Shown here piece by piece: positions 1 through 7,775 of a stretch of 16,165 nt of DNA. Location: the NCBI GenBank assembly GCA_035647835.1, contig DASRMS010000231.1, forward strand, positions 1 to 16,165. The letters are read 5' to 3'. The notes under the pieces are model-generated. The model made no database searches and was not told where the DNA came from. It was given only the letters and a program-made list of their open reading frames with translations. Within the stretch, counting starts at the first letter, position 1. Every line of letters begins with the position of its first letter. The stretch comes from UBA9865 sp035647835 (GTDB taxonomy: Bacteria; Bacillota; Dethiobacteria; Dethiobacterales; Dethiobacteraceae). The translations under genes and the position numbers were made by a program.

Positions 1-579
1 TACTTTGCAATCGGGGCAGTCACGGCTGCCACAGCCATGCTCCAGAGCCTTGAGCGCAGAACCAATCACCACAGGAGTATCGTCACCAGGGAATTCATAT
101 TCCGTTAAGAGGTCACGTACTTCCATTTCCACAAGCTCTAACAGCTCGTCATCGTCTACTTGGTCAGCTTTGTTCATGAAAACAACAATGTAAGGTACGC
201 CAACCTGACGGGCCAGCAGGATGTGCTCGCGTGTTTGCGGCATCGGGCCATCAGCTGCGGAAACAACTAGGATCGCGCCGTCCATTTGTGCCGCACCAGT
301 AATCATGTTTTTAACATAGTCGGCGTGGCCGGGGCAGTCAACGTGCGCATAGTGACGCTTTTCTGTTTCATATTCCACGTGAGAGGTGGAAATGGTGATA
401 CCACGTTCTCTCTCTTCAGGTGCTTTATCGATTTGATCGAAAGCTTGCTTTTGGGCAAAGCCTGCAGTAGAGAGGCAGGATGTGATAGCTGCAGTCAGCG
501 TGGTTTTACCATGGTCAACGTGACCGATTGTACCAATATTAACGTGGGTTTTGTTTCTTTCAAACTTCTGTTTTGCCAT
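1..579 (-). CDS. tuf: Elongation factor Tu, N-terminal part (partial at window edge)
   Basis: EF-Tu delivers aminoacyl-tRNA to the ribosomal A site as a GTP complex in the cytoplasm. The 193 visible codons cover the G domain: P-loop GHVDHGKT (residues 19-26), switch region RGITI (59-63), DCPGH (81-85) and NKAD (136-139). The frame is open to base 1, so the rest of the gene lies outside the window. The ATG at 577-579 is preceded by AAAGGAGGT (590-598). It follows fusA by 32 bp with no terminator between, the classic fusA-tuf end of the str operon. Near the edge the sequence after ALE carries His181, Cys183, Cys188 and Cys191, an insert relative to E. coli EF-Tu that resembles the cysteine-rich insert of many clostridial EF-Tu proteins. 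A second tuf copy begins off the right edge of the window. Confidence 0.98.
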   Translation of the reverse strand, partial: MAKQKFERNKTHVNIGTIGHVDHGKTTLTAAITSCLSTAGFAQKQAFDQIDKAPEERERGITISTSHVEYETEKRHYAHVDCPGHADYVKNMITGAAQMDGAILVVSAADGPMPQTREHILLARQVGVPYIVVFMNKADQVDDDELLELVEMEVRDLLTEYEFPGDDTPVVIGSALKALEHGCGSRDCPDCKV

Positions 580-589
580 TGTAAGGTGA

Positions 590-598
590 ACCTCCTTT
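590..598 (-). promoter_or_regulatory. Ribosome binding site of tuf
   Basis: AAAGGAGGT lies 10 bases before the tuf ATG, near-perfect complementarity to the 16S 3' end. This fixes the start codon of the partial gene. Confidence 0.85.
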
Positions 599-611
599 AA
601 TTCAACAAAGA

Positions 612-2687
612 TTATCCTTTTTGTTTTTCTATTATTTCAGCAGCCAGGCTCTTTGGCACTTCCTCATAATGTGAGAACTCCATAGAGTAGGTACCGCGTC
701 CTTGGGTGCGAGAACGTAGATCTGTGGCATAGCCGAACATTTCCGACAGCGGGACTTTAGCACGAATCACCTGTACACCGATACGTGGATCCATGCCCTC
801 GATGCGTCCGCGACGGCTGTTTACATCACCCATAACATCGCCCATATACTCCTCAGGCACTGTTATTTCAACACCCATCATCGGTTCGAGAAGTGCGGGT
901 TTGGCTTTAAGTACACCAGCTCTAAAAGCCATAGAACCAGCAATTTTAAAGGCCATTTCAGAAGAGTCAACATCATGGTATGAGCCGTCAACGACGGCAA
1001 CTTTAACGTCAATCACCGGGTAACCAGCCAGAACACCTGTATTCATAGCTTCTTTACAGCCAGCATCGATGGCGGGGACATATTCTCTGGGAATAACACC
1101 GCCTACGATTTTGTTTTCAAAGACGTAACCTTGACCCGACTCCAAAGGCTCTAGCTCTAACCAACAGTGACCGTACTGACCACGGCCGCCGGATTGACGT
1201 ACGAATTTTCCTTCCACCCGAGCGTGACTACGAATGGTTTCTTTGTACGCTACCTGGGGCTTACCAACATTAGCACCAACTTTAAATTCGCGCAAGAGAC
1301 GATCAATAATAATTTCCAAGTGCAGCTCGCCCATCCCCGAGATAATGGTCTGCCCAGTTTCTTCATCGGTTCTGGCCCTAAAGGTGGGGTCTTCTTCCGA
1401 CAGTTTAACTAAGGAGAGAGACATTTTCTCTTGATCTGCTTTGGTCTTGGGTTCAATCGCCACATCTATTACCGGTTCTGGGAAAGTAATGTTTTCCAGA
1501 ATAACAGGAGCCTGCTCATTACAAAGGGTATCGCCCGTTGTGGTATTTTTTAGACCCACAATTGCCACAATGTCACCAGATCTAATCTCTTTAATTTCCT
1601 CACGGTGGTTAGCATGCATTCGTAGGATACGTCCAACCCGCTCTCGTTTACCTTTGGATGAGTTGTAAACGTAGGAACCGCTGGCAAGAGTACCGGAGTA
1701 AACACGTGCAAAGGTGAGCTTACCAACATAGGGATCGGCCATAATTTTAAAAGCTAGGGCTGCAAAAGGCGCTTCGTCGCTGGCGACACGTACAACTTCT
1801 TCTTCCGTCTCCAAGTTCATACCTTGTACTGGAGGGACATCCAACGGTGAAGGCAAGTAATGAATAACTGCATCCAACATTGGTTGCACACCTTTATTTT
1901 TATACGAGGATCCGCAGAGGACAGGAACCAGCTGCACCGCACAGGTACCTTTACGCAAGGCCGCACGGATTTGTTCTTCACTGATCTCCTCGCCTTCTAA
2001 ATAGCTCATCATCAGGTCCTCGTCAAATTCAGCAGCAGCTTCCAGCATTTTTTCCCGGTATTCCTGGGCCAGTTCGAGCATCTCAGTGGGAATTTCAGTC
2101 TCATCGCTATGAGTCCCCAGGTCGTCAGCATAGATAATGGATTTCATACGAATGAGATCCACAATACCAATAAATTGATCCTCCACACCGATCGGGAGCT
2201 GGATGGGGACCACATTTGCATTCAGCCGCTGTTTCATCGACTCTAGTACATTAAAAAAGTTCGCACCTGTAATGTCCATTTTATTCACATATGCAATGCG
2301 CGGCACATGGTACTTATCCGCTTGGCGCCAGACCGTTTCGGACTGGGGCTCAACACCACCTTTGGCACAAAAAACACCTACTGCGCCGTCGAGAATACGC
2401 AGGCTGCGTTCTACTTCTACTGTAAAATCAACGTGCCCGGGTGTATCAATAATATTAATGACATGATCATGCCAAAAGGCAGTGGTTGCGGCAGAGGTAA
2501 TGGTAATACCACGCTCCTGCTCCTGCACCATCCAATCCATTGTTGCTGCCCCATCATGCGTTTCACCCAGTTTGTGGACACGCCCTGTATAAAACAGGAT
2601 TCGTTCTGTTGTTGTCGTTTTGCCAGCATCAATATGTGCCATAATTCCTATGTTTCTTGTCCTGCCCAGGGAAATTGTTCTTGTCAT
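612..2687 (-). CDS. fusA: Elongation factor G
   Basis: EF-G is the GTPase that drives translocation of tRNA and mRNA on the ribosome and, with RRF, helps recycle ribosomes. The 691 residues are the usual full length. Visible GTPase motifs are AHIDAGKT (17-24), RGIT (59-62), DTPGH (81-85) and NKMD (135-138). The remainder has the domain II-V architecture, including the GGRGQYGH segment of domain IV. The ATG at 2685-2687 has a strong AAAGGAGGGG site about 6 bases upstream. It sits between rpsG (71 bp upstream) and tuf (32 bp downstream), so it is part of the str operon. Position and the canonical motifs support the housekeeping EF-G rather than a RecQ-linked or tetracycline-protection paralogue. 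No separate promoter is convincing in the 71-bp gap. Confidence 0.98.
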   Translation of the reverse strand: MTRTISLGRTRNIGIMAHIDAGKTTTTERILFYTGRVHKLGETHDGAATMDWMVQEQERGITITSAATTAFWHDHVINIIDTPGHVDFTVEVERSLRILDGAVGVFCAKGGVEPQSETVWRQADKYHVPRIAYVNKMDITGANFFNVLESMKQRLNANVVPIQLPIGVEDQFIGIVDLIRMKSIIYADDLGTHSDETEIPTEMLELAQEYREKMLEAAAEFDEDLMMSYLEGEEISEEQIRAALRKGTCAVQLVPVLCGSSYKNKGVQPMLDAVIHYLPSPLDVPPVQGMNLETEEEVVRVASDEAPFAALAFKIMADPYVGKLTFARVYSGTLASGSYVYNSSKGKRERVGRILRMHANHREEIKEIRSGDIVAIVGLKNTTTGDTLCNEQAPVILENITFPEPVIDVAIEPKTKADQEKMSLSLVKLSEEDPTFRARTDEETGQTIISGMGELHLEIIIDRLLREFKVGANVGKPQVAYKETIRSHARVEGKFVRQSGGRGQYGHCWLELEPLESGQGYVFENKIVGGVIPREYVPAIDAGCKEAMNTGVLAGYPVIDVKVAVVDGSYHDVDSSEMAFKIAGSMAFRAGVLKAKPALLEPMMGVEITVPEEYMGDVMGDVNSRRGRIEGMDPRIGVQVIRAKVPLSEMFGYATDLRSRTQGRGTYSMEFSHYEEVPKSLAAEIIEKQKG

Positions 2688-2758
2688 TTGGTCCCCTCCT
2701 TTCTTAGCTTGATGTTATTTTTTTGTAAAACAGTCAAGACATTTAGTACACCATCAAC

Positions 2759-3229
2759 CTACCAGCGATAATGAGCGAAAGCTTTGTTAGCTTCGGCCAT
2801 GCGGTGGGTATCTTCTTTCTTTTTAAAAGCTCCACCCGTACTATTTACGGCATCGAGCAGTTCGGCTGCTAGACGTTCTGACATGGTTCTTTCACCACGC
2901 TCCCGGGAGTATCTTGTTAACCAACGTAAGGCTAAAATACTACGACGGTGAGCCGAAACTTCTACGGGCACTTGGTAGTTAGCACCACCAACACGACGCG
3001 CTTTTACTTCTAGCACTGGAGAAACGTTTTTAACGGCAGTTTCAAAAACTTCTAGCGGATCGCTGCCTGTTTTTTCACGGATAGTGTCCATCGCATCATA
3101 AAAAATCGCTTGTGCTACACCCTTTTTACCATCAAGCATTAACGAATTAATAAATTTAGTGATTAATTTAGAATTATAGAGGGGATCAGGCAAAACATCC
3201 CTTTTAGATGCCGGTCCTTTACGAGACAT
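2759..3229 (-). CDS. rpsG: 30S ribosomal protein S7
   Basis: S7 nucleates assembly of the 30S head by binding the 3' domain of 16S rRNA and lines the exit-site tRNA channel. It is 156 residues, the normal bacterial length, starting MSRKGPA and ending in HYRW. The beta-hairpin segment that touches RNA (about residues 72-90, with RRVGG) and the RWL helix are recognisable. The ATG at 3227-3229 is preceded by AAAGGAGGTT. The gap to rpsL is only 32 bp, much shorter than the roughly 100-nt intercistronic region through which S7 represses the str operon in E. coli. That particular regulatory site is therefore unlikely here (inference). Confidence 0.98.
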   Translation of the reverse strand: MSRKGPASKRDVLPDPLYNSKLITKFINSLMLDGKKGVAQAIFYDAMDTIREKTGSDPLEVFETAVKNVSPVLEVKARRVGGANYQVPVEVSAHRRSILALRWLTRYSRERGERTMSERLAAELLDAVNSTGGAFKKKEDTHRMAEANKAFAHYRW

Positions 3230-3261
3230 ACCCTAACCTCCTTTCACAGGGGTTTTTTTAT

Positions 3262-3636
3262 TTATTTCTTTTTACGTTTTGCACCGTATTTAGAACGGGA
3301 TTGTTGACGGTTTTCCACACCAGCGGCATCTAAAGCGCCACGAACTAGGTGATAACGCACACCAGGCAGATCCTTCACACGACCGCCGCGCACAAGCACT
3401 ACTGAGTGTTCCTGTAAGTTATGACCAATACCGGGAATATATGTTGAGACTTCAATCCCGTTTGTTAAACGTACACGAGCAATTTTACGCAGCGCTGAGT
3501 TAGGCTTTTTGGGCGTGGTTGTGGAGACACGAGTACAAACACCGCGCTTTTGTGGAGACTTTTCCAGAGCAGGCGCAGTTGATTTTTTCACAACTTGCTC
3601 TCTTCCCTTACGTACCAATTGATTCAGAGTCGGCAT
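3262..3636 (-). CDS. rpsL: 30S ribosomal protein S12
   Basis: S12 sits at the decoding centre and influences codon reading fidelity. It has 124 residues with the conserved TTPKKPNSALRK block (40-51) and GRVKDLPGVRYH (85-96). Lys43 and Lys88, the positions whose substitution classically gives streptomycin resistance, are unchanged, so a sensitive allele is expected. Asp89 is the residue methylthiolated by RimO in bacteria that have that enzyme. The C-terminus is the usual basic tail (GAKRKKK). The ATG at 3634-3636 has GGAGGTG upstream. The 73-bp gap to the preceding L7Ae-family gene carries a perfect 12-bp hairpin described separately. Confidence 0.98.
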   Translation of the reverse strand: MPTLNQLVRKGREQVVKKSTAPALEKSPQKRGVCTRVSTTTPKKPNSALRKIARVRLTNGIEVSTYIPGIGHNLQEHSVVLVRGGRVKDLPGVRYHLVRGALDAAGVENRQQSRSKYGAKRKKK

Positions 3637-3703
3637 TCCACTCCACCTCCTTCCTTAAAGCTACAAGTGTAAACCCCATCCACTCCACAGGGGAGTGGAT
3701 GGG
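3634..3703 (-). promoter_or_regulatory. Hairpin plus alternative-pairing region before rpsL
   Basis: The transcript contains the 12-nt arm CCCATCCACTCC (3692-3703), a 5-nt loop, then its perfect complement (3675-3686). The base after the stem is G followed by TTTACAC, so the run of U typical of a terminator is missing. About 25 nt further on, the rpsL ribosome binding and start region reads GGAGTGGAATG (3634-3644), almost the same as the 3' arm GGAGTGGATG. The 5' arm could therefore pair either locally or, with one bulged A, with the rpsL start region. The stem itself is certain; its role is inferred. Confidence 0.55.
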
Positions 3704-3709
3704 AAATAA

Positions 3710-3964
3710 TTAATCCGTGCGAAGAATCGCAGCAGCTGCTGCCTTCACTTTAATTTGACAGGCTTTTCCTAGCTCTGCCATTGATTCAACATAGCTAACA
3801 GGCACATTGTTAGCACTGCAGGCGGTTATAATTGGCTGAACCACACGTTCATCGGCGTCTCGAGCAAGATAGACGTTTTCTGCCTGACCGCTATTAACCG
3901 CTTTAATTGTTTGTTTTGTACCTGTTACTGTCTGTTGGGCTTGTTTTAAAACCTCGAGGTCCAT
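3710..3964 (-). CDS. rplGB: L7Ae-family ribosomal/K-turn-binding protein (YbxF type)
   Basis: This is a small protein of the L7Ae/L30e/Gadd45 fold, whose members bind kink-turn RNA. In Firmicutes a copy regularly sits between rpoC and rpsL; B. subtilis YbxF is the studied example, and it associates with ribosomes. From the chosen start it has 84 residues with the family signatures GTKQT (15-19), ARDAD (34-38) and ELGKACQI (64-71), plus the Ala-rich end. An in-frame ATG at 4021 would add 19 residues, but it lies upstream of the -10 element of the local promoter and has no family counterpart. The ATG at 3964 has GGAGG 7 bases upstream and is preferred. It is the first gene of the unit leading into rpsL-rpsG-fusA-tuf. 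Confidence 0.93.
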   Translation of the reverse strand: MDLEVLKQAQQTVTGTKQTIKAVNSGQAENVYLARDADERVVQPIITACSANNVPVSYVESMAELGKACQIKVKAAAAAILRTD

Positions 3965-4005
3965 CAGGCAGCCTCCATTGTTTCCTATTAAAAACACACT
4001 TTGAT

Positions 4006-4034
4006 ATTTTACCATCATCAAGTTCCCTTGTCAA
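4006..4034 (-). promoter_or_regulatory. Sigma-A type promoter for the L7Ae-rpsL-rpsG-fusA-tuf unit
   Basis: Minus-strand TTGACA (4029-4034), a 17-base spacer and TAAAAT (4006-4011), with TGG directly before the -10 (extended -10). Transcription would start near 3999, about 35 bases before the L7Ae-family ATG. No terminator is evident between the rpoC stop and this promoter, so read-through from rpoBC is also likely. Confidence 0.78.
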
Positions 4035-4083
4035 TCATTTAGTCTTGTTCTCTTAGCATTAATATCTATCTTTTACAGAGCCT

Positions 4084-7000
4084 TTATTCTTCCCTTGTCA
4101 ATTCGCTGTTTTTTGCAGCTTCAGCTTGTTCGGGCAGCTCGACTAAGGGCAGGATACGAATGTTGCGGTAACGGTTCATCCCGGTACCTGCTGGTACTAA
4201 CTTACCGATAATCACATTTTCCTTCAGCCCGAGCAGCGGATCACTTTTACCCTTGATCGATGCTTCTGTAAGCACACGCGTTGTCTCCTGGAACGAAGCC
4301 GCCGATAAGAAGGAGTCAGTAGCCAGTGAGGCTTTGGTGATTCCTAGTAAAAGCGGACGGGCGACGGCGGGTTCTCCGCCTTGCGCCAGGATCTCTTCAT
4401 TCAGATCTTCGAAGATAAAGGAATCAATCAAACCGCCCGGCAGCAGCTCGGTATCGCCAGCCTCTTCTATTTTAACTTTCTTCAGCATCTGGCGCACCAT
4501 AACTTCGATATGCTTATCGTTGATATCTACGCCCTGCAAACGGTAAACTCGCTGTACTTCATGCAAAAGATAAATCTGTACGCCACGGGGACCTTTCACG
4601 CGCAGAAGGTCGTGAGGATTAACAGAACCCTCAGTAAGCTCCTGACCTGCCTCTACCTGGTCACCGTCTTTTACTTTCACGCGCGAACCGTAAGGAATGG
4701 GGTATGACTTTGTTTCACCGTCATCCGGTGTCACCTGTACTTCACGGCGTTGGCGGGCTTCCACTATCTGCGCTACGCCATCCTCTTCGGCAATGATCGC
4801 CAGACCCTTTGGTTTACGTGCTTCAAATAATTCTTCTACCCTAGGCAAACCTTGCGTAATATCATCACCAGCTACACCGCCGGTATGGAAAGTACGCATT
4901 GTTAATTGAGTGCCCGGTTCGCCAATTGATTGGGCAGCAATAATGCCAACTGCTTCACCAACGTCCACAATACGTCCTGTGGCCAAGTTGCGACCATAAC
5001 ATTTTTTACAGACACCGTGTCGGGTGTGACAAGTTAAAACCGAACGAATTTGTACTTTAGTAATGCCTTTGGCGATAATCGTATCAGCGAGATCTTCATT
5101 AATAAATTCATCTTTGGCGACTAGCAGTTCACCCGTTTCTGCATCTAAAATGTCGGCCAAGGCAAAGCGGCCATTAATGCGGTCATGAAGATCTTCAATC
5201 ACTTCACTACCCTCATGGATTTCAGATACGATCACACCTTGATTGGTGCCACAGTCGTCTTCTCGTACAATTACATCCTGCGCTACATCCACCAGACGTC
5301 TCGTGAGATAGCCCGAGTCTGCTGTCTTTAAAGCGGTATCTGCCAAACCTTTACGGGCACCGTGGGTGGAAATGAAGTATTCCAACACTGTTAATCCTTC
5401 ACGGAAGTTGGCCTTAATCGGCAAGTCTATAATGCGGCCAGTTGGGTCAGCCATCAAACCACGCATCCCCGCCAATTGGGTGATTTGCGAAATGTTACCC
5501 CGGGCACCGGAGTTAGCCATCATATAAATCGGGTTAAGCGGATCTAGTGAGCTCATTAAGGCTTTAGTTACATCATCTTTAGCCTTTGTCCAGATCTCAA
5601 TGACACGGTCGTAGCGTTCATCATTGGTAATTAAACCACGGCGGAATTGCATTTCTATTTTTTCTACTGACTTTTCAGCAGCAGCGAGAATTTCTTGCTT
5701 TTCCTCCGGAATAGTTACATCAACAACACCCACGGTAATCCCGGCCCGTGTGGCATAGGTAAAGCCCAGCTGCTTAATATCGTCTAAAATCTCTGCAGTG
5801 CGGGCGTTACCATATTTGCGATAACACATGGCCACGATCGTACCCAAGAAAGACTTTTTAACCGCATCACTAAGGGAATGCTGCTTAATCAGGTCGGGGA
5901 TGTTTTGTCCTTTTTGCAGGATAAAATCATCTTCGTCCACTGGTCTGCTGAAGTCAGGGTTATTAAGGTAAGGGAAATCCACTGGAAAGATATCGTTAAA
6001 GATTAGTTTGCCTACCGTGGTGATGAAAAGTTTAGGTCCAGGCAGACGGCGCAATTCTTCACGTCCGGTAAATACCTTGGAAAAATCGGTGATATCAACA
6101 GCAATACGTGCCTGTAGTTCGATTACTCCCGTTTGATATGCCAAAAGCGTCTCTTCGACGGAAGAAAAAGTTTTGCCTTCGCCTCTAGCCCCTTCTTTTT
6201 CTAGCGTCAAGTAATAGCTGCCCAAAACCATATCTTGCGTGGGTGTCACTACAGGACGACCATCTTTGGGGTTTAAGATGTTTTGTGCTGAAAGCATCAG
6301 GAGGCGTGCTTCTGCTTGTGCTTCTGCCGATAACGGTACGTGTACCGCCATTTGGTCACCATCAAAGTCAGCATTATACGCTGTACAGACTAGCGGGTGT
6401 ATCTTGATGGCCCGGCCTTCAACCAGAACCGGTTCAAAAGCTTGAATACCTAAACGGTGCAAGGTTGGTGCTCGGTTAAGCATCACAGGATGATCTGTAA
6501 TTACGACTTCCAGCACATCCCAGACTTCCGGCCGCACTTTCTCTACCATGCGTTTAGCACTTTTGATATTGTGGGCAAAACCTTCATTGACCAAGCGCTT
6601 CATGACAAAAGGCTTAAAAAGTTCCAGGGCCATTTCTTTGGGCAGACCGCATTGATATAACTTCAATTCTGGTCCAACTACAATCACGGAACGACCGGAG
6701 TAGTCCACGCGCTTACCTAACAAGTTCTGCCGGAAGCGCCCTTGTTTCCCTTTGAGCATGTCAGAGAGAGATTTCAGCGGGCGGTTGCCTGGTCCCGTAA
6801 CAGGCCGGCCACGGCGGCCATTATCGACTAAGGCATCAACTGCTTCTTGCAGCATGCGTTTTTCGTTACGCACAATAATATCAGGGGCACCCAGATCTAG
6901 TAAACGCTTTAAGCGGTTATTTCTGTTAATGACTCTGCGGTAAAGGTCATTCAAATCAGAGGTGGCAAAACGTCCTCCATCCAACTGCACCATGGGACGT

Positions 7001-7737
7001 AAGTCTGGGGGAATGACTGGAATTGCCTCTAGAATCATCCAGGCAGGATTGTTGCCAGATTGCCGGAAAGCCTCTGCTACTTCTAAGCGTCGCGTAGCAC
7101 GAATTCTTTTTTGTCCTGTGGCAGAACGTAATTCGGCGCGCAATTCTTTGACCATCTCTTCAAGGTCGATCTCCTGCAGCAGCTTTTTTACAGCCTCTGC
7201 ACCCATATCAGCTTTAAAACCACGACCTACTCTAAACAGGTGATCATACTTTTCCCGATGCTCTCGATATTCCATTTCCGTAAGCAGCTGTTTTTTGACT
7301 AAACCGGTATCACCGGGATCGATGACGACGTAGGCGGCAAAGTAAAGGATTTTTTCCAAGGCACGCGGCGACATATCCATCAACAGTCCCATCCGGCTGG
7401 GAATTCCTTTAAAGTACCAGATATGGGAGACTGGAGCAGCTAATTCGATATGCCCCATGCGTTCTCTTCTTACTTTAGCGCGTGTAACTTCTACACCGCA
7501 GCGATCACAAACGATACCTTTATAACGGACGCGCTTGTATTTACCACAATGACATTCCCAATCCTTCTGCGGCCCGAAAATCTTCTCGCAGAATAAGCCT
7601 TCCCGTTCTGGCTTTAAGGTTCGGTAGTTAATCGTCTCAGGCTTTTTCACTTCTCCTCGCGACCAGTTGCGAATCTGCTCGGGTGAGGCTAGACCGATTT
7701 TCAAAGCATCAAAATTGTTAACATCTAGCAAGGGCAT
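4084..7737 (-). CDS. rpoC: RNA polymerase subunit beta'
   Basis: Beta' forms the catalytic cleft of RNA polymerase together with beta. The 1217-residue protein shows the N-terminal zinc ribbon (Cys62, 64, 77, 80), the Mg-binding active-site loop NADFDGDQM (455-463) with three Asp, the second zinc site (Cys829, 903, 910, 913), the bridge-helix region (about 775-815) and the trigger-loop region around GTQLTMRTFHTGG (942-954). No large lineage-specific insertion is seen. It follows rpoB by 38 bp. The ATG at 7735-7737 is the longest start, but its GGAGG ends only 2 bases before it. A TTG two codons later (7729-7731) is 8 bases from the same GGAGG and would give MLDVNNF, the N-terminus I recall for clostridial relatives. 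The true end may therefore be 7731. Confidence 0.98.
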   Translation of the reverse strand: MPLLDVNNFDALKIGLASPEQIRNWSRGEVKKPETINYRTLKPEREGLFCEKIFGPQKDWECHCGKYKRVRYKGIVCDRCGVEVTRAKVRRERMGHIELAAPVSHIWYFKGIPSRMGLLMDMSPRALEKILYFAAYVVIDPGDTGLVKKQLLTEMEYREHREKYDHLFRVGRGFKADMGAEAVKKLLQEIDLEEMVKELRAELRSATGQKRIRATRRLEVAEAFRQSGNNPAWMILEAIPVIPPDLRPMVQLDGGRFATSDLNDLYRRVINRNNRLKRLLDLGAPDIIVRNEKRMLQEAVDALVDNGRRGRPVTGPGNRPLKSLSDMLKGKQGRFRQNLLGKRVDYSGRSVIVVGPELKLYQCGLPKEMALELFKPFVMKRLVNEGFAHNIKSAKRMVEKVRPEVWDVLEVVITDHPVMLNRAPTLHRLGIQAFEPVLVEGRAIKIHPLVCTAYNADFDGDQMAVHVPLSAEAQAEARLLMLSAQNILNPKDGRPVVTPTQDMVLGSYYLTLEKEGARGEGKTFSSVEETLLAYQTGVIELQARIAVDITDFSKVFTGREELRRLPGPKLFITTVGKLIFNDIFPVDFPYLNNPDFSRPVDEDDFILQKGQNIPDLIKQHSLSDAVKKSFLGTIVAMCYRKYGNARTAEILDDIKQLGFTYATRAGITVGVVDVTIPEEKQEILAAAEKSVEKIEMQFRRGLITNDERYDRVIEIWTKAKDDVTKALMSSLDPLNPIYMMANSGARGNISQITQLAGMRGLMADPTGRIIDLPIKANFREGLTVLEYFISTHGARKGLADTALKTADSGYLTRRLVDVAQDVIVREDDCGTNQGVIVSEIHEGSEVIEDLHDRINGRFALADILDAETGELLVAKDEFINEDLADTIIAKGITKVQIRSVLTCHTRHGVCKKCYGRNLATGRIVDVGEAVGIIAAQSIGEPGTQLTMRTFHTGGVAGDDITQGLPRVEELFEARKPKGLAIIAEEDGVAQIVEARQRREVQVTPDDGETKSYPIPYGSRVKVKDGDQVEAGQELTEGSVNPHDLLRVKGPRGVQIYLLHEVQRVYRLQGVDINDKHIEVMVRQMLKKVKIEEAGDTELLPGGLIDSFIFEDLNEEILAQGGEPAVARPLLLGITKASLATDSFLSAASFQETTRVLTEASIKGKSDPLLGLKENVIIGKLVPAGTGMNRYRNIRILPLVELPEQAEAAKNSELTREE

Positions 7738-7745
7738 TTCCTCCC
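7738..7745 (-). promoter_or_regulatory. rpoC ribosome binding site, spacing favours an internal TTG start
   Basis: GGGAGG (7740-7745) is the only Shine-Dalgarno-like sequence here. It leaves 2 bases to the ATG at 7737 but 8 bases to the in-frame TTG at 7731, which is the normal distance. Confidence 0.6.
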
Positions 7746-7775
7746 TTTCTCTTGATCCACAGATAACCCACGCTG

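Noticed and set aside
2688..2758. Promoter-like TTGACT upstream of fusA
   Set aside because: The nearest acceptable -10 (TAACAT) is only 14 bases away and no alternative fits at 16-18; rpsG-fusA co-transcription is simpler.
3675..3703. Intrinsic terminator between the L7Ae-family gene and rpsL
   Set aside because: The hairpin is strong but is followed by GTTTACAC rather than a U-run, and termination there would cut off rpsL-rpsG-fusA-tuf, which have no other promoter.
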